Below are positions 1 through 6,497 of a stretch of 42,905 bases of DNA, piece by piece (the stretch's first letter is position 1; each line of letters starts with the position of its first letter). The notes beneath the pieces were generated by a model. That model made no database searches and was not told the origin of the DNA. It was given only the letters and a program-made list of their open reading frames with translations. The translations under genes and the position numbers were made by a program. The stretch comes from a virus, in IMG/VR virus record IMGVR_UViG_3300037119_000871, positions 1-42,905 of that record, one strand, 5' to 3'.

Positions 1-731
1 AGCTGTACATGGATATTCTCGTCCCACTCGTCGTAGATGGAACCAGCGATAGCTGTGAAGGAAGCACCGTACTCCTGATCGAACCAGTGCTTACTAACCA
101 GCTTCTCAATACGTACGATTTCTGGATCTTCTCTACCGCCAGGATATCTAGCTAGGTTAGTCCAGCTAGGTGCGTGCCAGGACTTGTAATCTGGCATGGA
201 CTTGTCTTGCCCAAGGAGATGTAGCCCGTGATACCAGTTAAATCCTTGTGGTGTAGAGGGAAAGTCGGCACTACCCCTGTAATCTGATAGGGCAGGCTCA
301 ATATACTGTTCCCAGGTACTACGGCTATGCTTTGCTGCCTCTGACATAATGACATGGAATAGTCCTTCACCTAGAAGTGAATCTTGTTTCTCGGCAGAAG
401 CTACTTCTAGCACCGCACCCCAGGGTGTAGTGATAGCCATATCTCCTTGCTTTTTCGAGTAAGATCGCTTGCAGTACTTAAGAATTCCCAGTTTTTCAAA
501 GTCTTTCCATACAACTCTAAATTCTTTCTCGCCTAGTTTGTATGTCGGGCCTACAATCCAGTTATAGCTATCAGGCACGAACATCTTGTACGTCATACGG
601 TGTCCAGCCGCGATACTCTTACCCCAACGGCGACCACAGGTGGGTACGTTAAAACGCGCCTTACTATGGCAGTAGGCGTGTTGCAGTTCACCGTGAGGTT
701 TAAACTCCAACTGCTCAAACAGGGTATCCAT
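1..731 (-). CDS. terL: Terminase large subunit, 3' end cut by window
   Basis: This is the motor ATPase/nuclease that packages DNA into the prohead. The reading frame is open from 731 to the window edge (about 243 residues). The protein opens MDTLFEQLEF, shows a Walker A of the terminase type (GRRWGKS, residues 33-39), then an acidic patch MSEAAKHS that fits Walker B/coupling, and FDQEYGASF, typical of terminases before the nuclease domain. The nuclease half lies outside the window. The ATG at 731 is the first in-frame start, but its ribosome site is weak. It lies 60 bases after the small gene 791-1177 on the same strand, so the two are probably cotranscribed. The family call is firm; the exact start is less sure. 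Confidence 0.88.
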   Translation of the reverse strand, partial: MDTLFEQLEFKPHGELQHAYCHSKARFNVPTCGRRWGKSIAAGHRMTYKMFVPDSYNWIVGPTYKLGEKEFRVVWKDFEKLGILKYCKRSYSKKQGDMAITTPWGAVLEVASAEKQDSLLGEGLFHVIMSEAAKHSRSTWEQYIEPALSDYRGSADFPSTPQGFNWYHGLHLLGQDKSMPDYKSWHAPSWTNLARYPGGREDPEIVRIEKLVSKHWFDQEYGASFTAIAGSIYDEWDENIHVQ

Positions 732-790
732 GTCGATACCCGGCTCGGCAATAGAAGGGGCTGTGCTAGGTGGGATCTTTGCGGCTATGG

Positions 791-1177
791 TTAAGTAACC
801 GGGTCGTTCTTGGTTAGCTTGGCAAGTAGATCCTTGATAGGATCGCCGGCTGCGTCACTATCAGCAGTAGCCTTCTCGATGATATACTTAGACATATTGC
901 CACGCACCGACTCGCTATATGCGTTAGTCGATAGCCACACAATCTGTGCAGCAGCCGCGTGTACGTTCTTACGGAAGAAGTCTGTGGTGTATTCGCTTAC
1001 GTTCTCTGGATCGACTTCCGTTGAAAGCTGGTATTCCTGTCGGATAGCCTCGGCGTATTGGTTAAGCTGGCTCTGTAGGCTTTCCGGCGTAAGCTCGTCA
1101 TCTGCCATAAGTTCGTCAAACGAACGAAGCGGCAGAGTATCGTCAGGTTCGGGTGTAGGTGCGGAGTTCTCGTCCAT
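791..1177 (-). CDS. Small acidic protein, possible terminase small subunit
   Basis: The protein has 128 residues, with an acidic, proline-rich N-terminus (MDENSAPTPEPDD) and a mostly helical remainder. It is directly upstream of terL on the same strand, which is where small terminase subunits usually sit. No DNA-binding motif is obvious, so the role rests on position only. A promoter ends six bases before the ATG, so the mRNA is probably leaderless and the first codon doubles as the transcript 5' end. It could instead be an unrelated accessory protein. Confidence 0.7.
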   Translation of the reverse strand: MDENSAPTPEPDDTLPLRSFDELMADDELTPESLQSQLNQYAEAIRQEYQLSTEVDPENVSEYTTDFFRKNVHAAAAQIVWLSTNAYSESVRGNMSKYIIEKATADSDAAGDPIKDLLAKLTKNDPVT

Positions 1178-1183
1178 GCGGGG

Positions 1184-1211
1184 AGTATATGTAACTGTGG
1201 CGGCTTGTCAA
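1184..1211 (-). promoter_or_regulatory. Promoter for terminase genes, leaderless
   Basis: On the minus strand, TTGACA (1206-1211) is followed by 16 bases and then TATACT (1184-1189). The ATG of the small gene starts at 1177, six bases past the -10 box, where transcription should begin. No ribosome site exists, so a leaderless message is inferred. The -35 box lies inside a short palindrome, GCTTGACAAGC, which could be an operator. Confidence 0.75.
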
Positions 1212-1248
1212 GCTCCCGTCCGTCACTCAGTCGTGGCAGCGGGTTAAC

Positions 1249-1277
1249 TTGACAATGAGGGCTTGATCGTGTAGGCT
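1249..1277 (+). promoter_or_regulatory. Promoter for methyltransferase gene, leaderless
   Basis: TTGACA (1249-1254), 17 bases, TAGGCT (1272-1277). The methyltransferase ATG is at 1284, the expected transcription start, and there is no ribosome site between. The promoter is divergent from the terminase promoter, with about 37 bases between the two -35 boxes, so a single regulator could act on both. Confidence 0.7.
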
Positions 1278-1283
1278 CCGTTT

Positions 1284-2054
1284 ATGAAAATCTATCCTAC
1301 TAAGAGTTTACGACTACTCGACCTGTTCTGTGGGGCAGGGGCGGCTAGTGTCGGTTACGCAGATGCGGGCTTTGAATGTGTGGGGGTAGACCTGTTCAAG
1401 CAGGAGAACTACCCGTATGAGTTCCACCAGTTCGACGCTATGCAGGTTGTAGCTAATAAGGGGCTTATAAAGTGGCTAGACATTGATATCATTCATGCTA
1501 GTCCGCCATGCCAAGCTTACAGTGTGGCTAGTAGCTTGGCATATGAATCGCCACGTCTTATTGAGCCTTTGAGAGATCTATTGCTTGATCTACTTGATGA
1601 TGGGCTTATACGTGGCTATGTCATAGAGAACGTTATGGGCGCCCCGCTCGGTAGGAACTTTGCTGCTAGAGATACCGAACGTAGTGATACGATCAAGCAG
1701 GGAGCTGTAGCTGTTGGTAGTAGGATCGATAATGTAGGTGGCGTGATACAGTTGTGTGGTACGCAGTTTGGTAAGAAGATTGCTAGGCATAGACTGTTTG
1801 AGTATAGCGAGGGGTTGGATCTAGTTACTGCTGGTTTTCCTTGCGACCATGATGCAGTCGGTGGTATTATTAATATCTTCGGGAGCGATGTTCGTAACGG
1901 GGGAGAGTACAGTATGACGGATTGGATGAAAGAGATGTTTGAAGATCGATCTAATGGGAGACAGTGGTTGACGCAAGTAGAAGCCAAGCAAGCAATACCA
2001 CCATGTTATACAGAATACGTTGGTCTACAAATACAGCGACAATTTGGAGCCTGA
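1284..2054 (+). CDS. DNA (cytosine-5) methyltransferase
   Basis: It would transfer a methyl group from S-adenosylmethionine to carbon 5 of cytosine in phage DNA. It has 256 residues, short for the family (usually 300-450). Visible motifs in order are: motif I LDLFCGAGA (12-20), motif IV SPPCQAYS with catalytic Cys76, motif VI ENV (116-118), motif VIII RHR (169-171), and a C-terminal motif X-like stretch IPPCYTEYVGLQI. The space between VIII and X, which holds target recognition, is only about 60 residues. No restriction enzyme gene is adjacent, so it is an orphan, plausibly protecting DNA from host restriction. It is translated from a leaderless mRNA. Confidence 0.9.
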   Translation: MKIYPTKSLRLLDLFCGAGAASVGYADAGFECVGVDLFKQENYPYEFHQFDAMQVVANKGLIKWLDIDIIHASPPCQAYSVASSLAYESPRLIEPLRDLLLDLLDDGLIRGYVIENVMGAPLGRNFAARDTERSDTIKQGAVAVGSRIDNVGGVIQLCGTQFGKKIARHRLFEYSEGLDLVTAGFPCDHDAVGGIINIFGSDVRNGGEYSMTDWMKEMFEDRSNGRQWLTQVEAKQAIPPCYTEYVGLQIQRQFGA

Positions 2055-2880
2055 AGTTTTTGGGGGATATCCAACCCCGATCGCCGGCTTCCCTGATACA
2101 GTCTCTTTACTATTTGTAACATATATGCCTCTAGGAGCCACGTAGCCGGCTTCTGAGCTCATACCCCCCTTACTTGGTATGATCTATCATCTTCGGCATA
2201 GCGTAGCCTCTAGCAGGCTGTACAGGGCTTACAGGGCTATCCTTGTCTGAGTCAGCCTACAGAGCCATCCGTAGCAGTATGAGTTGTTAGTGGTATTGTG
2301 CTATTTGCAGGGACTTTGCACGAAAATTGTCGCTATTTGCGGGAATCGCAGCTAACAGGGCTTGCATAGCTGACTAGCTTGCCCTACTGTCCCACTTGAT
2401 TCATGCAGCGGGATGGCCTGGGAGTTTCGGTAACAGGCGTAGCTGTAAAGCCTTGAAGCGAAGGCTTACGCGCAAGAGTCGGATTCGTCCGAACAGCGCG
2501 GAGCCGGAAGCCTACGCAGTCCAGGGGTAGGCAGGGTGAAGTGGTTAGGAGCCACACTTGCAGGAGCCACGGGTAGCGCGCTGTATGGCGCTAGATTCCC
2601 CGGAAGCTTCCCTAGCTGTACGGGCCACTCAAATCCGTAGGGAAGTGAGGTTACGCAAGTAGCACCGGGATGGCCGATACGGACTCTTTCCTAGTATCCC
2701 TGAGAGACTGTCAAACCATGAGATCCCTACGCTATGCGAGATTCGCGCTGTATAGCCTCTAGGGTGATTAGGAGCGACTGGAATGCACATAGGGTGAACT
2801 TCTAGGTTCAGGAGGTTTGAATCGTAGGCATAGCATCCGGTGAATGGTTACAGGCTTTGCACCCTGTAGCCTTCGAATCA
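2055..2880 (+). ncRNA. Gene-free block, candidate large structured RNA
   Basis: No ORF of useful length exists on either strand over more than 800 bases, in a genome that otherwise wastes little space. The sequence is full of short complementary arms. One multi-branch unit is closed by 2437-2442/2512-2517. It holds hairpins 2448-2454/2461-2467 and 2470-2473/2496-2499, the latter capped by TCGGA-TTCG-TCCGA, a UUCG tetraloop. Others are 2574-2579/2588-2593, 2607-2614/2638-2645, a nested pair 2725-2729/2760-2764 over 2731-2735/2752-2756, and 2846-2854/2863-2871. GGAGCCAC recurs three times. The size recalls the large ornate phage RNAs GOLLD and ROOL, but I cannot assign a class. RNA ends and promoter are unknown; plus strand is assumed. 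Confidence 0.5.
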
Positions 2881-2887
2881 GTCTTTA

Positions 2888-3054
2888 GGGTACGCGCATA
2901 CACTGGCGTACCCTGCACTAGCAGCTAGTCCGTAAGGGATTCGGCAAGTGGGTAGGGCAAGCGGGCACAATCACGCCGCTTAGTTCCTACTCTCGCCAAA
3001 CCTATACCGCCTATACAGGCTGTTCCCTAGGGTTAGCTGCTAGTGCAGGGTACG
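2888..3054 (+). ncRNA. Structured RNA element with 21-bp closing stem
   Basis: 2907-2927 and 3034-3054 are perfect reverse complements (21 bp) and enclose about 105 bases with further arms, for example AAGCGG/CCGCTT. The 5' strand has a second partner: GGGTACGC at 2888-2895 pairs with 2906-2913 as an 8-bp hairpin with a 10-base loop. The two pairings exclude each other. The element ends 36 bases before the GTG of the next gene. It may be the 3' domain of the large RNA to its left or a separate 5' leader element. Confidence 0.55.
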
Positions 3055-3090
3055 GTAGCCCTGGTGAACTCCTAACGCGGAGGTTACAAA

Positions 3091-3372
3091 GTGAAGCCGC
3101 TTAACTTGGATACCTTGGATGCCCTAGCAGCATCCGAGCGTAAGCCTGTTCAGCGTAAGCGCACTAAGGTTAGCCCGAAGCATGAAAGAGCTTTGCGGCG
3201 TTACAAAGGTGCGGATAGGTCAGTAACACTCGGAGGCGTTATCGCGCCACCGACGAAGAACGCCGCTAAGACTGCCTTCGCTGCACAAGAGCCTAGGCTG
3301 TCTACTGCTACAGAAGTTCCGTTTGCAAAGGATCGTAAGGTAGTCACGATTCCTAGCAAGTTCGGCTGTTAG
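3091..3372 (+). CDS. Small basic protein, unknown
   Basis: 93 residues from a GTG start with a good ribosome site (GCGGAGG, 9 bases upstream). It is rich in Lys and Arg, with a KRTKVSPKHERALRRYKG stretch in the first half, so nucleic-acid binding is possible. The N-terminus (LNLDTLDALAAS) is a weak look-alike of the short helix shared by five other small proteins here. It is the first gene after the structured RNA block. No family recognised. Confidence 0.7.
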   Translation: MKPLNLDTLDALAASERKPVQRKRTKVSPKHERALRRYKGADRSVTLGGVIAPPTKNAAKTAFAAQEPRLSTATEVPFAKDRKVVTIPSKFGC

Positions 3373-3374
3373 GG

Positions 3375-3452
3375 ATGGCTGTAATAATCATCTCACTAAT
3401 GCCGCTAGTGCTTGCACTTATCGCGGCAATGATTCGCCTAGCATTGCGCTAG
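3375..3452 (+). CDS. Membrane micropeptide, 25 residues
   Basis: Almost the whole peptide is one hydrophobic helix (AVIIISLMPLVLALIAAMI) followed by a short basic end, so it should sit in the membrane with the C-terminus inside. The ATG is two bases after the previous stop, suggesting translational coupling. The ribosome site is poor. Small size makes the call uncertain. Confidence 0.45.
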   Translation: MAVIIISLMPLVLALIAAMIRLALR

Positions 3453-3506
3453 GAAGTTGTAAAGGCAAAGCCGGCAATAAGTGAGCCCCAAACAGAAAGG
3501 GTAACG

Positions 3507-3671
3507 ATGCCGCAGGAGCTGTTCTACGAGGTCACGATTAAGCGCAGTAACGGTGAGGCTTTCGATAGCCGAGACTTCAAGGTTGGAACGTGGAAGGAAA
3601 TCGGCTACTGGCTAGACGAATACGGCTACATCGATCCGGCCTACCACATCGATATCAAGGTGCGCGGCTAA
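3507..3671 (+). CDS. Small protein of unknown function, 54 residues
   Basis: Starts at ATG 3507 after an AGAAAGGG ribosome site. The sequence is MPQELFYEVTIKRSNG, then an aromatic-rich middle (WKEIGYWLDEYGYI), with even, globular-looking composition. No family recognised. It lies in a run of small same-strand genes. Confidence 0.6.
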   Translation: MPQELFYEVTIKRSNGEAFDSRDFKVGTWKEIGYWLDEYGYIDPAYHIDIKVRG

Positions 3672-3731
3672 GTGCCTTAATGAAGGGTAGCTAACCACTA
3701 CCTTTCGATAAGCCACTACCGAAAGGATGGT

Positions 3732-3878
3732 ATGCCTAAGATTCACAAGCCTTTCAAGGGACGATGTGCCTACGAATGGCAAATTGGAAATATCGTTTTC
3801 CAGTTCTGCCATAACGACACTTTCAACTGGCGCGAATACGCCACGTTCTGGCGCTTCAATATCTGGTCATGCAAGTAA
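3732..3878 (+). CDS. Small aromatic-rich protein, 48 residues
   Basis: Starts at ATG 3732 with GAAAGGAT just upstream. It has five Trp/Tyr-type residues in the second half and two or three Cys (CAYEWQ, FQFCHND, WSCK), which may bind a metal. A longer frame at 3727-3909 overlaps it but has serine-rich shadow-like composition. Function unknown. Confidence 0.55.
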   Translation: MPKIHKPFKGRCAYEWQIGNIVFQFCHNDTFNWREYATFWRFNIWSCK

Positions 3879-3895
3879 AGGGGAAGTGAGCTCCA

Positions 3896-4147
3896 ATGCC
3901 GGCACCTAGCCAAGAAATTCTCACAAGTGCTAGAGAACGGGAGATGTATCTTCAAGCAGTCCTAGACCCCGATATCCTCGTGGTACGGGAGAAAGGTAGC
4001 AAGGACAAGTTTTGGCTAGTCGTCGAAAACAGCGACGATGAAGTAGTGGTGATTGAAATGAAGATTAAATCAATCACCAAAACTCAAGTGACTAAGGCAG
4101 TCAAAAACGCCCTAGGAGTTAAAACCACCACAGGAGTCAAGCTATGA
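3896..4147 (+). CDS. Small protein of unknown function, 83 residues
   Basis: ATG 3896 follows an AAGGGGAAG ribosome site. The centre, FWLVVENSDDEVVVIEMKIKSIT, looks like beta strands, and the C-terminus is basic (VTKAVKNALGVKTTTGVKL). The next gene overlaps its stop by ATGA, so they are translationally coupled. No family recognised. Confidence 0.65.
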   Translation: MPAPSQEILTSAREREMYLQAVLDPDILVVREKGSKDKFWLVVENSDDEVVVIEMKIKSITKTQVTKAVKNALGVKTTTGVKL

Positions 4148-4266
4148 AGATCAAGCTGGTGAATGGTACTTGGGTTGTGATTGCCAACTGGCTTGGCGCG
4201 CCCCGCATCGTTTACAAGAACGATAACATCTTCGCTTGCATCCGCTGGGTTAATCGCGCCAGCTAA
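4144..4266 (+). CDS. Small protein of unknown function, 40 residues
   Basis: Begins in the ATGA overlap with the gene before. The sequence MKIKLVNGTWVVIANWLGAP suggests a small beta fold. No family recognised; support comes from coupling and clean composition. Confidence 0.5.
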   Translation: MKIKLVNGTWVVIANWLGAPRIVYKNDNIFACIRWVNRAS

Positions 4267-4592
4267 CAAGTAGAGGGAATGGAGAATCCGGAGGGAATCA
4301 CGCTAACTCCAGGTAGGAGTTGTTAGCAACCTGTACCAAAGGAATTGGGAATTTGGGATAGACTTAACAGTTCACTTACAACCCTACTACTTTAGCAAGT
4401 CTCTCTACAACTTCTCTGGGGAATTGGGTATTTGAACTACGCATGAAGTCACAGGAAAGATGCTGTACCAAATACATAGAGAAGAAAGAGAGAGAGTAGA
4501 GAGATAGGAGTAGTTCTCACGAGATTGCTGTGATAAGCAAGTTACCTGTGCGAGCCACCTCGGACGGGAATAAGCGACTGAGAAAGGGAAAG
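4267..4592 (+). ncRNA. Gene-free stretch with folded RNA and direct repeats
   Basis: No gene is seen over 326 bases. Arms 4401-4408/4496-4503 (8 bp) and 4411-4417/4478-4484 (7 bp) stack into one long stem. A 15-base repeat with one mismatch occurs at 4341-4355 and 4420-4434, and CTGTACCAAA occurs at 4331-4340 and 4463-4472. An extra hairpin lies near 4302-4326. The stretch leads into the ribosome site of the next gene, like the other leader elements here. Identity unknown. Confidence 0.4.
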
Positions 4593-4814
4593 ATGCCTAC
4601 CACGATAGAAGATATCGTAACCGCTTATAATGCCTGGCGTGAAGCGGAAGCCAAGTATTGGGCAGAATGGAAAGATACTTGGAAAATCGCGGGACACCCT
4701 AATCACGCAAAACTCGCAAAAACCCGCGATGCCTTCTATAAGGCAGTAAGCAATTCACCCTACGACGAAATCTTCACTGGCTACGGTTACGAGTTCTGCG
4801 GCTCAAACGACTAA
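4593..4814 (+). CDS. Small helical protein, 73 residues
   Basis: The frame is open from a GTG at 4530, but ATG 4593 has a good ribosome site (AGAAAGGG, 5-bp spacing) and gives a cleaner N-terminus, MPTTIEDIVTAYNAWREAEAKYWAEWKDTW. It is probably all-helical with many Trp. No family recognised. Confidence 0.65.
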   Translation: MPTTIEDIVTAYNAWREAEAKYWAEWKDTWKIAGHPNHAKLAKTRDAFYKAVSNSPYDEIFTGYGYEFCGSND

Positions 4815-4824
4815 GCTACACTCC

Positions 4825-4883
4825 GTCAAGCCCGACGAATAGCCTATGGCTAGCCTAAACCACTTCGGCGGGTCGGGCTTGAC
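4825..4883. repeat. 12-bp inverted repeat running into a -35 box
   Basis: 4825-4836 and 4872-4883 are perfect reverse complements, with a small inner hairpin AGCC-TAT-GGCT. The right arm contains TTGAC of the promoter at 4879. As DNA it could be an operator; in read-through RNA it would be a strong hairpin that could stop transcription, though no U-run follows. Confidence 0.6.
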
Positions 4884-4907
4884 AGAGTCTAGCTAATCTG
4901 CTAAACT
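4879..4907 (+). promoter_or_regulatory. Promoter for gene 4947-5258
   Basis: TTGACA (4879-4884), 17 bases, TAAACT (4902-4907), giving a start near 4914 and a 33-base leader ending in CACGGGAGGTAA, a very strong ribosome site. This suggests high expression. Confidence 0.75.
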
Positions 4908-4946
4908 CTACCATGGCAATCATGCCAAAACACGGGAGGTAAAGCA

Positions 4947-5258
4947 ATGAGTGAGATCACTGGTATCTCAGTCGATCTTATCGCCGAGCTTATGGCGAAT
5001 AGTCGTAACCGGAACGTCTATGGGCCTAAGCTCATCGAGTTCATGGAGTCGGATGAGGCTGGTATCAATCCGGCTGAGGTGTGGCCGCTGGAATGCAACG
5101 GTAAGGCAAGCTCTGTCTACCAGGGCTTCATCACCGCTGTTAAGAAGGCTGAGTTGCAGGACGTGGTTATGGTCAAGCGTCACGAGGAGTCTGTGTTTCT
5201 TATCCATCGTGAGCGTGCTGGACTGGCTGTGACTGAGGCTGCTGCTCAGGCTGCGTAA
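4947..5258 (+). CDS. Abundant small acidic protein, QIAxLL-helix family
   Basis: 103 residues with its own strong promoter and ribosome site. The N-terminus ITGISVDLIAELMANSR matches the short helix found in four other proteins of this window. It also aligns over nearly its full length with the protein at 14300-14665: both have a Y-x(3)-L-x-x-F-(L/M)-E-S-x-E patch, a central QGF with nearby Lys, a beta strand ending V-(Y/F)-L-I, and an Ala-rich tail. They are therefore paralogs. Codon use looks regular and C-ending, fitting high expression. Biochemical role unknown. Confidence 0.85.
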   Translation: MSEITGISVDLIAELMANSRNRNVYGPKLIEFMESDEAGINPAEVWPLECNGKASSVYQGFITAVKKAELQDVVMVKRHEESVFLIHRERAGLAVTEAAAQAA

Positions 5259-5358
5259 CAACAAAGGCACCCCAAGGGTGGACAAGATGGCTAGCACTAT
5301 CCTGAATAAGCCACGCCTGGAAAGGTCGTAATCTAGCAATGTTCACACAGTGGACTAG

Positions 5359-5487
5359 CTAGGTTACTGAGCGGGTAGACTTTCAACGCTACCTTTAGCG
5401 CCAGTTGCGCTATAAGATGTAGGTATGCAGCCTCATGGTAAGCATGAGGATTTTTACCCGCTCAGTAACCTAGTTGACTACTAGGTT
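5359..5487 (+). ncRNA. Multi-branched RNA with 19-bp stem and rival hairpin
   Basis: 5359-5377 pairs perfectly with 5455-5473. Inside are three arms: 5390-5394/5421-5425, its inner hairpin 5396-5401/5407-5412, and CCTCATG (5431-5437)/CATGAGG (5443-5449). The 3' strand of the long stem can instead fold locally: AACCTAGT (5467-5474) with ACTAGGTT (5480-5487), loop of five. No gene covers it. It ends 35 bases before the tRNA-like element. Confidence 0.6.
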
Positions 5488-5521
5488 GGATGGACAAGGT
5501 AAGGGTAAACGTAATGATCGT

Positions 5522-5659
5522 GCCCCTATAGCATGAGGCCAAGTGCGGCCGTCAAGCATAAGTCTAGTCAACTTAAGAAGTCTTGTGCCTTGATTGACTG
5601 TCAAGGTAACGACGCTAAGGCTCGTTCGGCAGGTTGGAGTTCAAATCTCCATAGGGGCT
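5522..5659 (+). ncRNA. tRNA-like RNA with enlarged middle
   Basis: The ends are tRNA: a perfect 7-bp acceptor stem (5522-5528/5652-5658) and a perfect T-arm directly before it (stem TGGAG/CTCCA, 7-base loop TTCAAAT, 5635-5651). A D-arm with GG in its loop fits at 5531-5546. Between D-arm and T-arm there are about 88 bases instead of about 22, closed by GCCG (5548-5551)/CGGC (5627-5630). They hold two hairpins, each with a 7-base loop: 5559-5563/5571-5575 and 5588-5593/5601-5606. No decoding identity can be given and CCA is not encoded. It may be a tmRNA-like reduced molecule, an intron-bearing tRNA or a tRNA mimic. Confidence 0.5.
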
Positions 5660-5788
5660 GCTTATCTTCAAGCTACCCACAGTAGCTAAGTAACGAGGCG
5701 TCATTCCACGCCTACCATCCAAAAGATTATGACACCAACATACCTCAAACCACTAAAGGAGAATCCAGGTGTTCTTTCGATTACTGTT

Positions 5789-5878
5789 ATGCCTGCTATG
5801 TCTAAACTTAGTGGCAAAGCTCGCATGGTAGCAAAGAACAAGCCCGGTTACACATCAACTCTAAGAAAGGTAAAGTAA
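5789..5878 (+). CDS. Possible basic micropeptide, 29 residues
   Basis: MPAMSKLSGKARMVAKNKPGYTSTLRKVK is strongly basic. No ribosome site precedes this ATG. An AAAGGAG at 5756 would better serve a GTG at 5769 in another frame, which gives a 20-residue hydrophobic peptide. At most one of the two is likely real. Confidence 0.3.
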   Translation: MPAMSKLSGKARMVAKNKPGYTSTLRKVK

Positions 5879-5884
5879 ACCACG

Positions 5885-6061
5885 ATGTTCACGCTAAGGC
5901 TAGTCACGGCTGGTGATATGCAGAAGCCTGTCACCATGCGTGACACAGAATTCCCAACTAAGGCAACTTGCCTCAGAGCAATCGGACTGCTCGGTAAGCT
6001 AAACCGTATCGACCGCTTCGGAAGGGTCTACGTAGTCACTCCATCTAAGAGTGGCAAGTAA
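5885..6061 (+). CDS. Small basic protein of unknown function, 58 residues
   Basis: MFTLRLVTAGDMQKPVTMRDTEFP opens a compact alpha/beta-like sequence ending VYVVTPSKSGK. The AAAGG near 5866-5872 is distant but usable. The layout resembles the 54- and 59-residue genes at 3507 and 6498 (strand, charged turn, strand), but I do not claim homology. Confidence 0.5.
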   Translation: MFTLRLVTAGDMQKPVTMRDTEFPTKATCLRAIGLLGKLNRIDRFGRVYVVTPSKSGK

Positions 6062-6099
6062 CAAAGTAATGTCGTCCCAAACTTTATGACGGCATAGTA

Positions 6100-6254
6100 G
6101 GGAGTCACGTACAAAAAACGGACAAAGGTGACTCCCATACCCAAGACTGATAACTCCCTAGTCTCCTGAGGCCATGCGAATGGACATGGAACGGGCTATC
6201 AAGCCTAAGACACCGTTGGTCACTAGGAAAGTTATCCCCTAAAAAGACGGGGAT
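6100..6254 (+). ncRNA. Folded gene-free stretch with competing hairpins
   Basis: Three arms are visible: GGGAGTCAC (6100-6108)/GTGACTCCC (6128-6136); a long-range stem 6149-6154/6231-6236 plus 6157-6162/6222-6227; and ATCCCC (6234-6239)/GGGGAT (6249-6254). The last shares bases with the long-range stem, so the two compete. No gene lies between 6062 and 6497. Confidence 0.45.
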
Positions 6255-6289
6255 CGTAGGGGGCGCGGCCTATCGTACCAAAACGCGCA

Positions 6290-6476
6290 ATAAAGCTAGT
6301 GAAGGGTAACAAAGATACCATTCTGAAACAAGGATGGCTACCTCCAATGAGTTACGGGTAAACTTTCCGCTTATGTCTAAGTCAGAGAGCCGGAAGCTAT
6401 ATCCCGTCTGTACGCAGCTAGAATTGCGTCTAGGACTTAAAGGAGTTCTGGCATTGTTACCCTTCACTAGCTTTAT
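6290..6476 (+). ncRNA. Structured RNA closed by a perfect 23-bp stem
   Basis: 6290-6312 and 6454-6476 are exact reverse complements, the longest such pair seen in the window. The 141 enclosed bases hold smaller arms, for example CTAGA/TCTAG and ACGCA/TGCGT near 6414-6432. The stem ends about ten bases before the strong ribosome site ACGGGAGG of the next gene. It could be an RNase III site, a 5' stabilizer or a switch. A 65-residue minus-strand frame across it is only a by-product of the symmetry. Confidence 0.6.
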
Positions 6477-6497
6477 CTAAACAACGGGAGGCAACAA

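Noticed and set aside
810-1247. Plus-strand frame of 145 residues
   Set aside because: It lies opposite the small acidic gene and across both promoters; composition is Ser/Cys-rich shadow type.
2710-2745. Minus-strand promoter from TTGACA near 2711
   Set aside because: No -10 box at a proper distance and no minus-strand gene to serve.
6270-6467. Minus-strand frame of 65 residues
   Set aside because: It runs through the 23-bp inverted repeat and has no ribosome site; it is a by-product of the folded RNA.
6290-6476. Inverted repeats as ends of a small insertion element
   Set aside because: No transposase and no target duplication; the inner sequence folds as RNA and it sits at a leader position.
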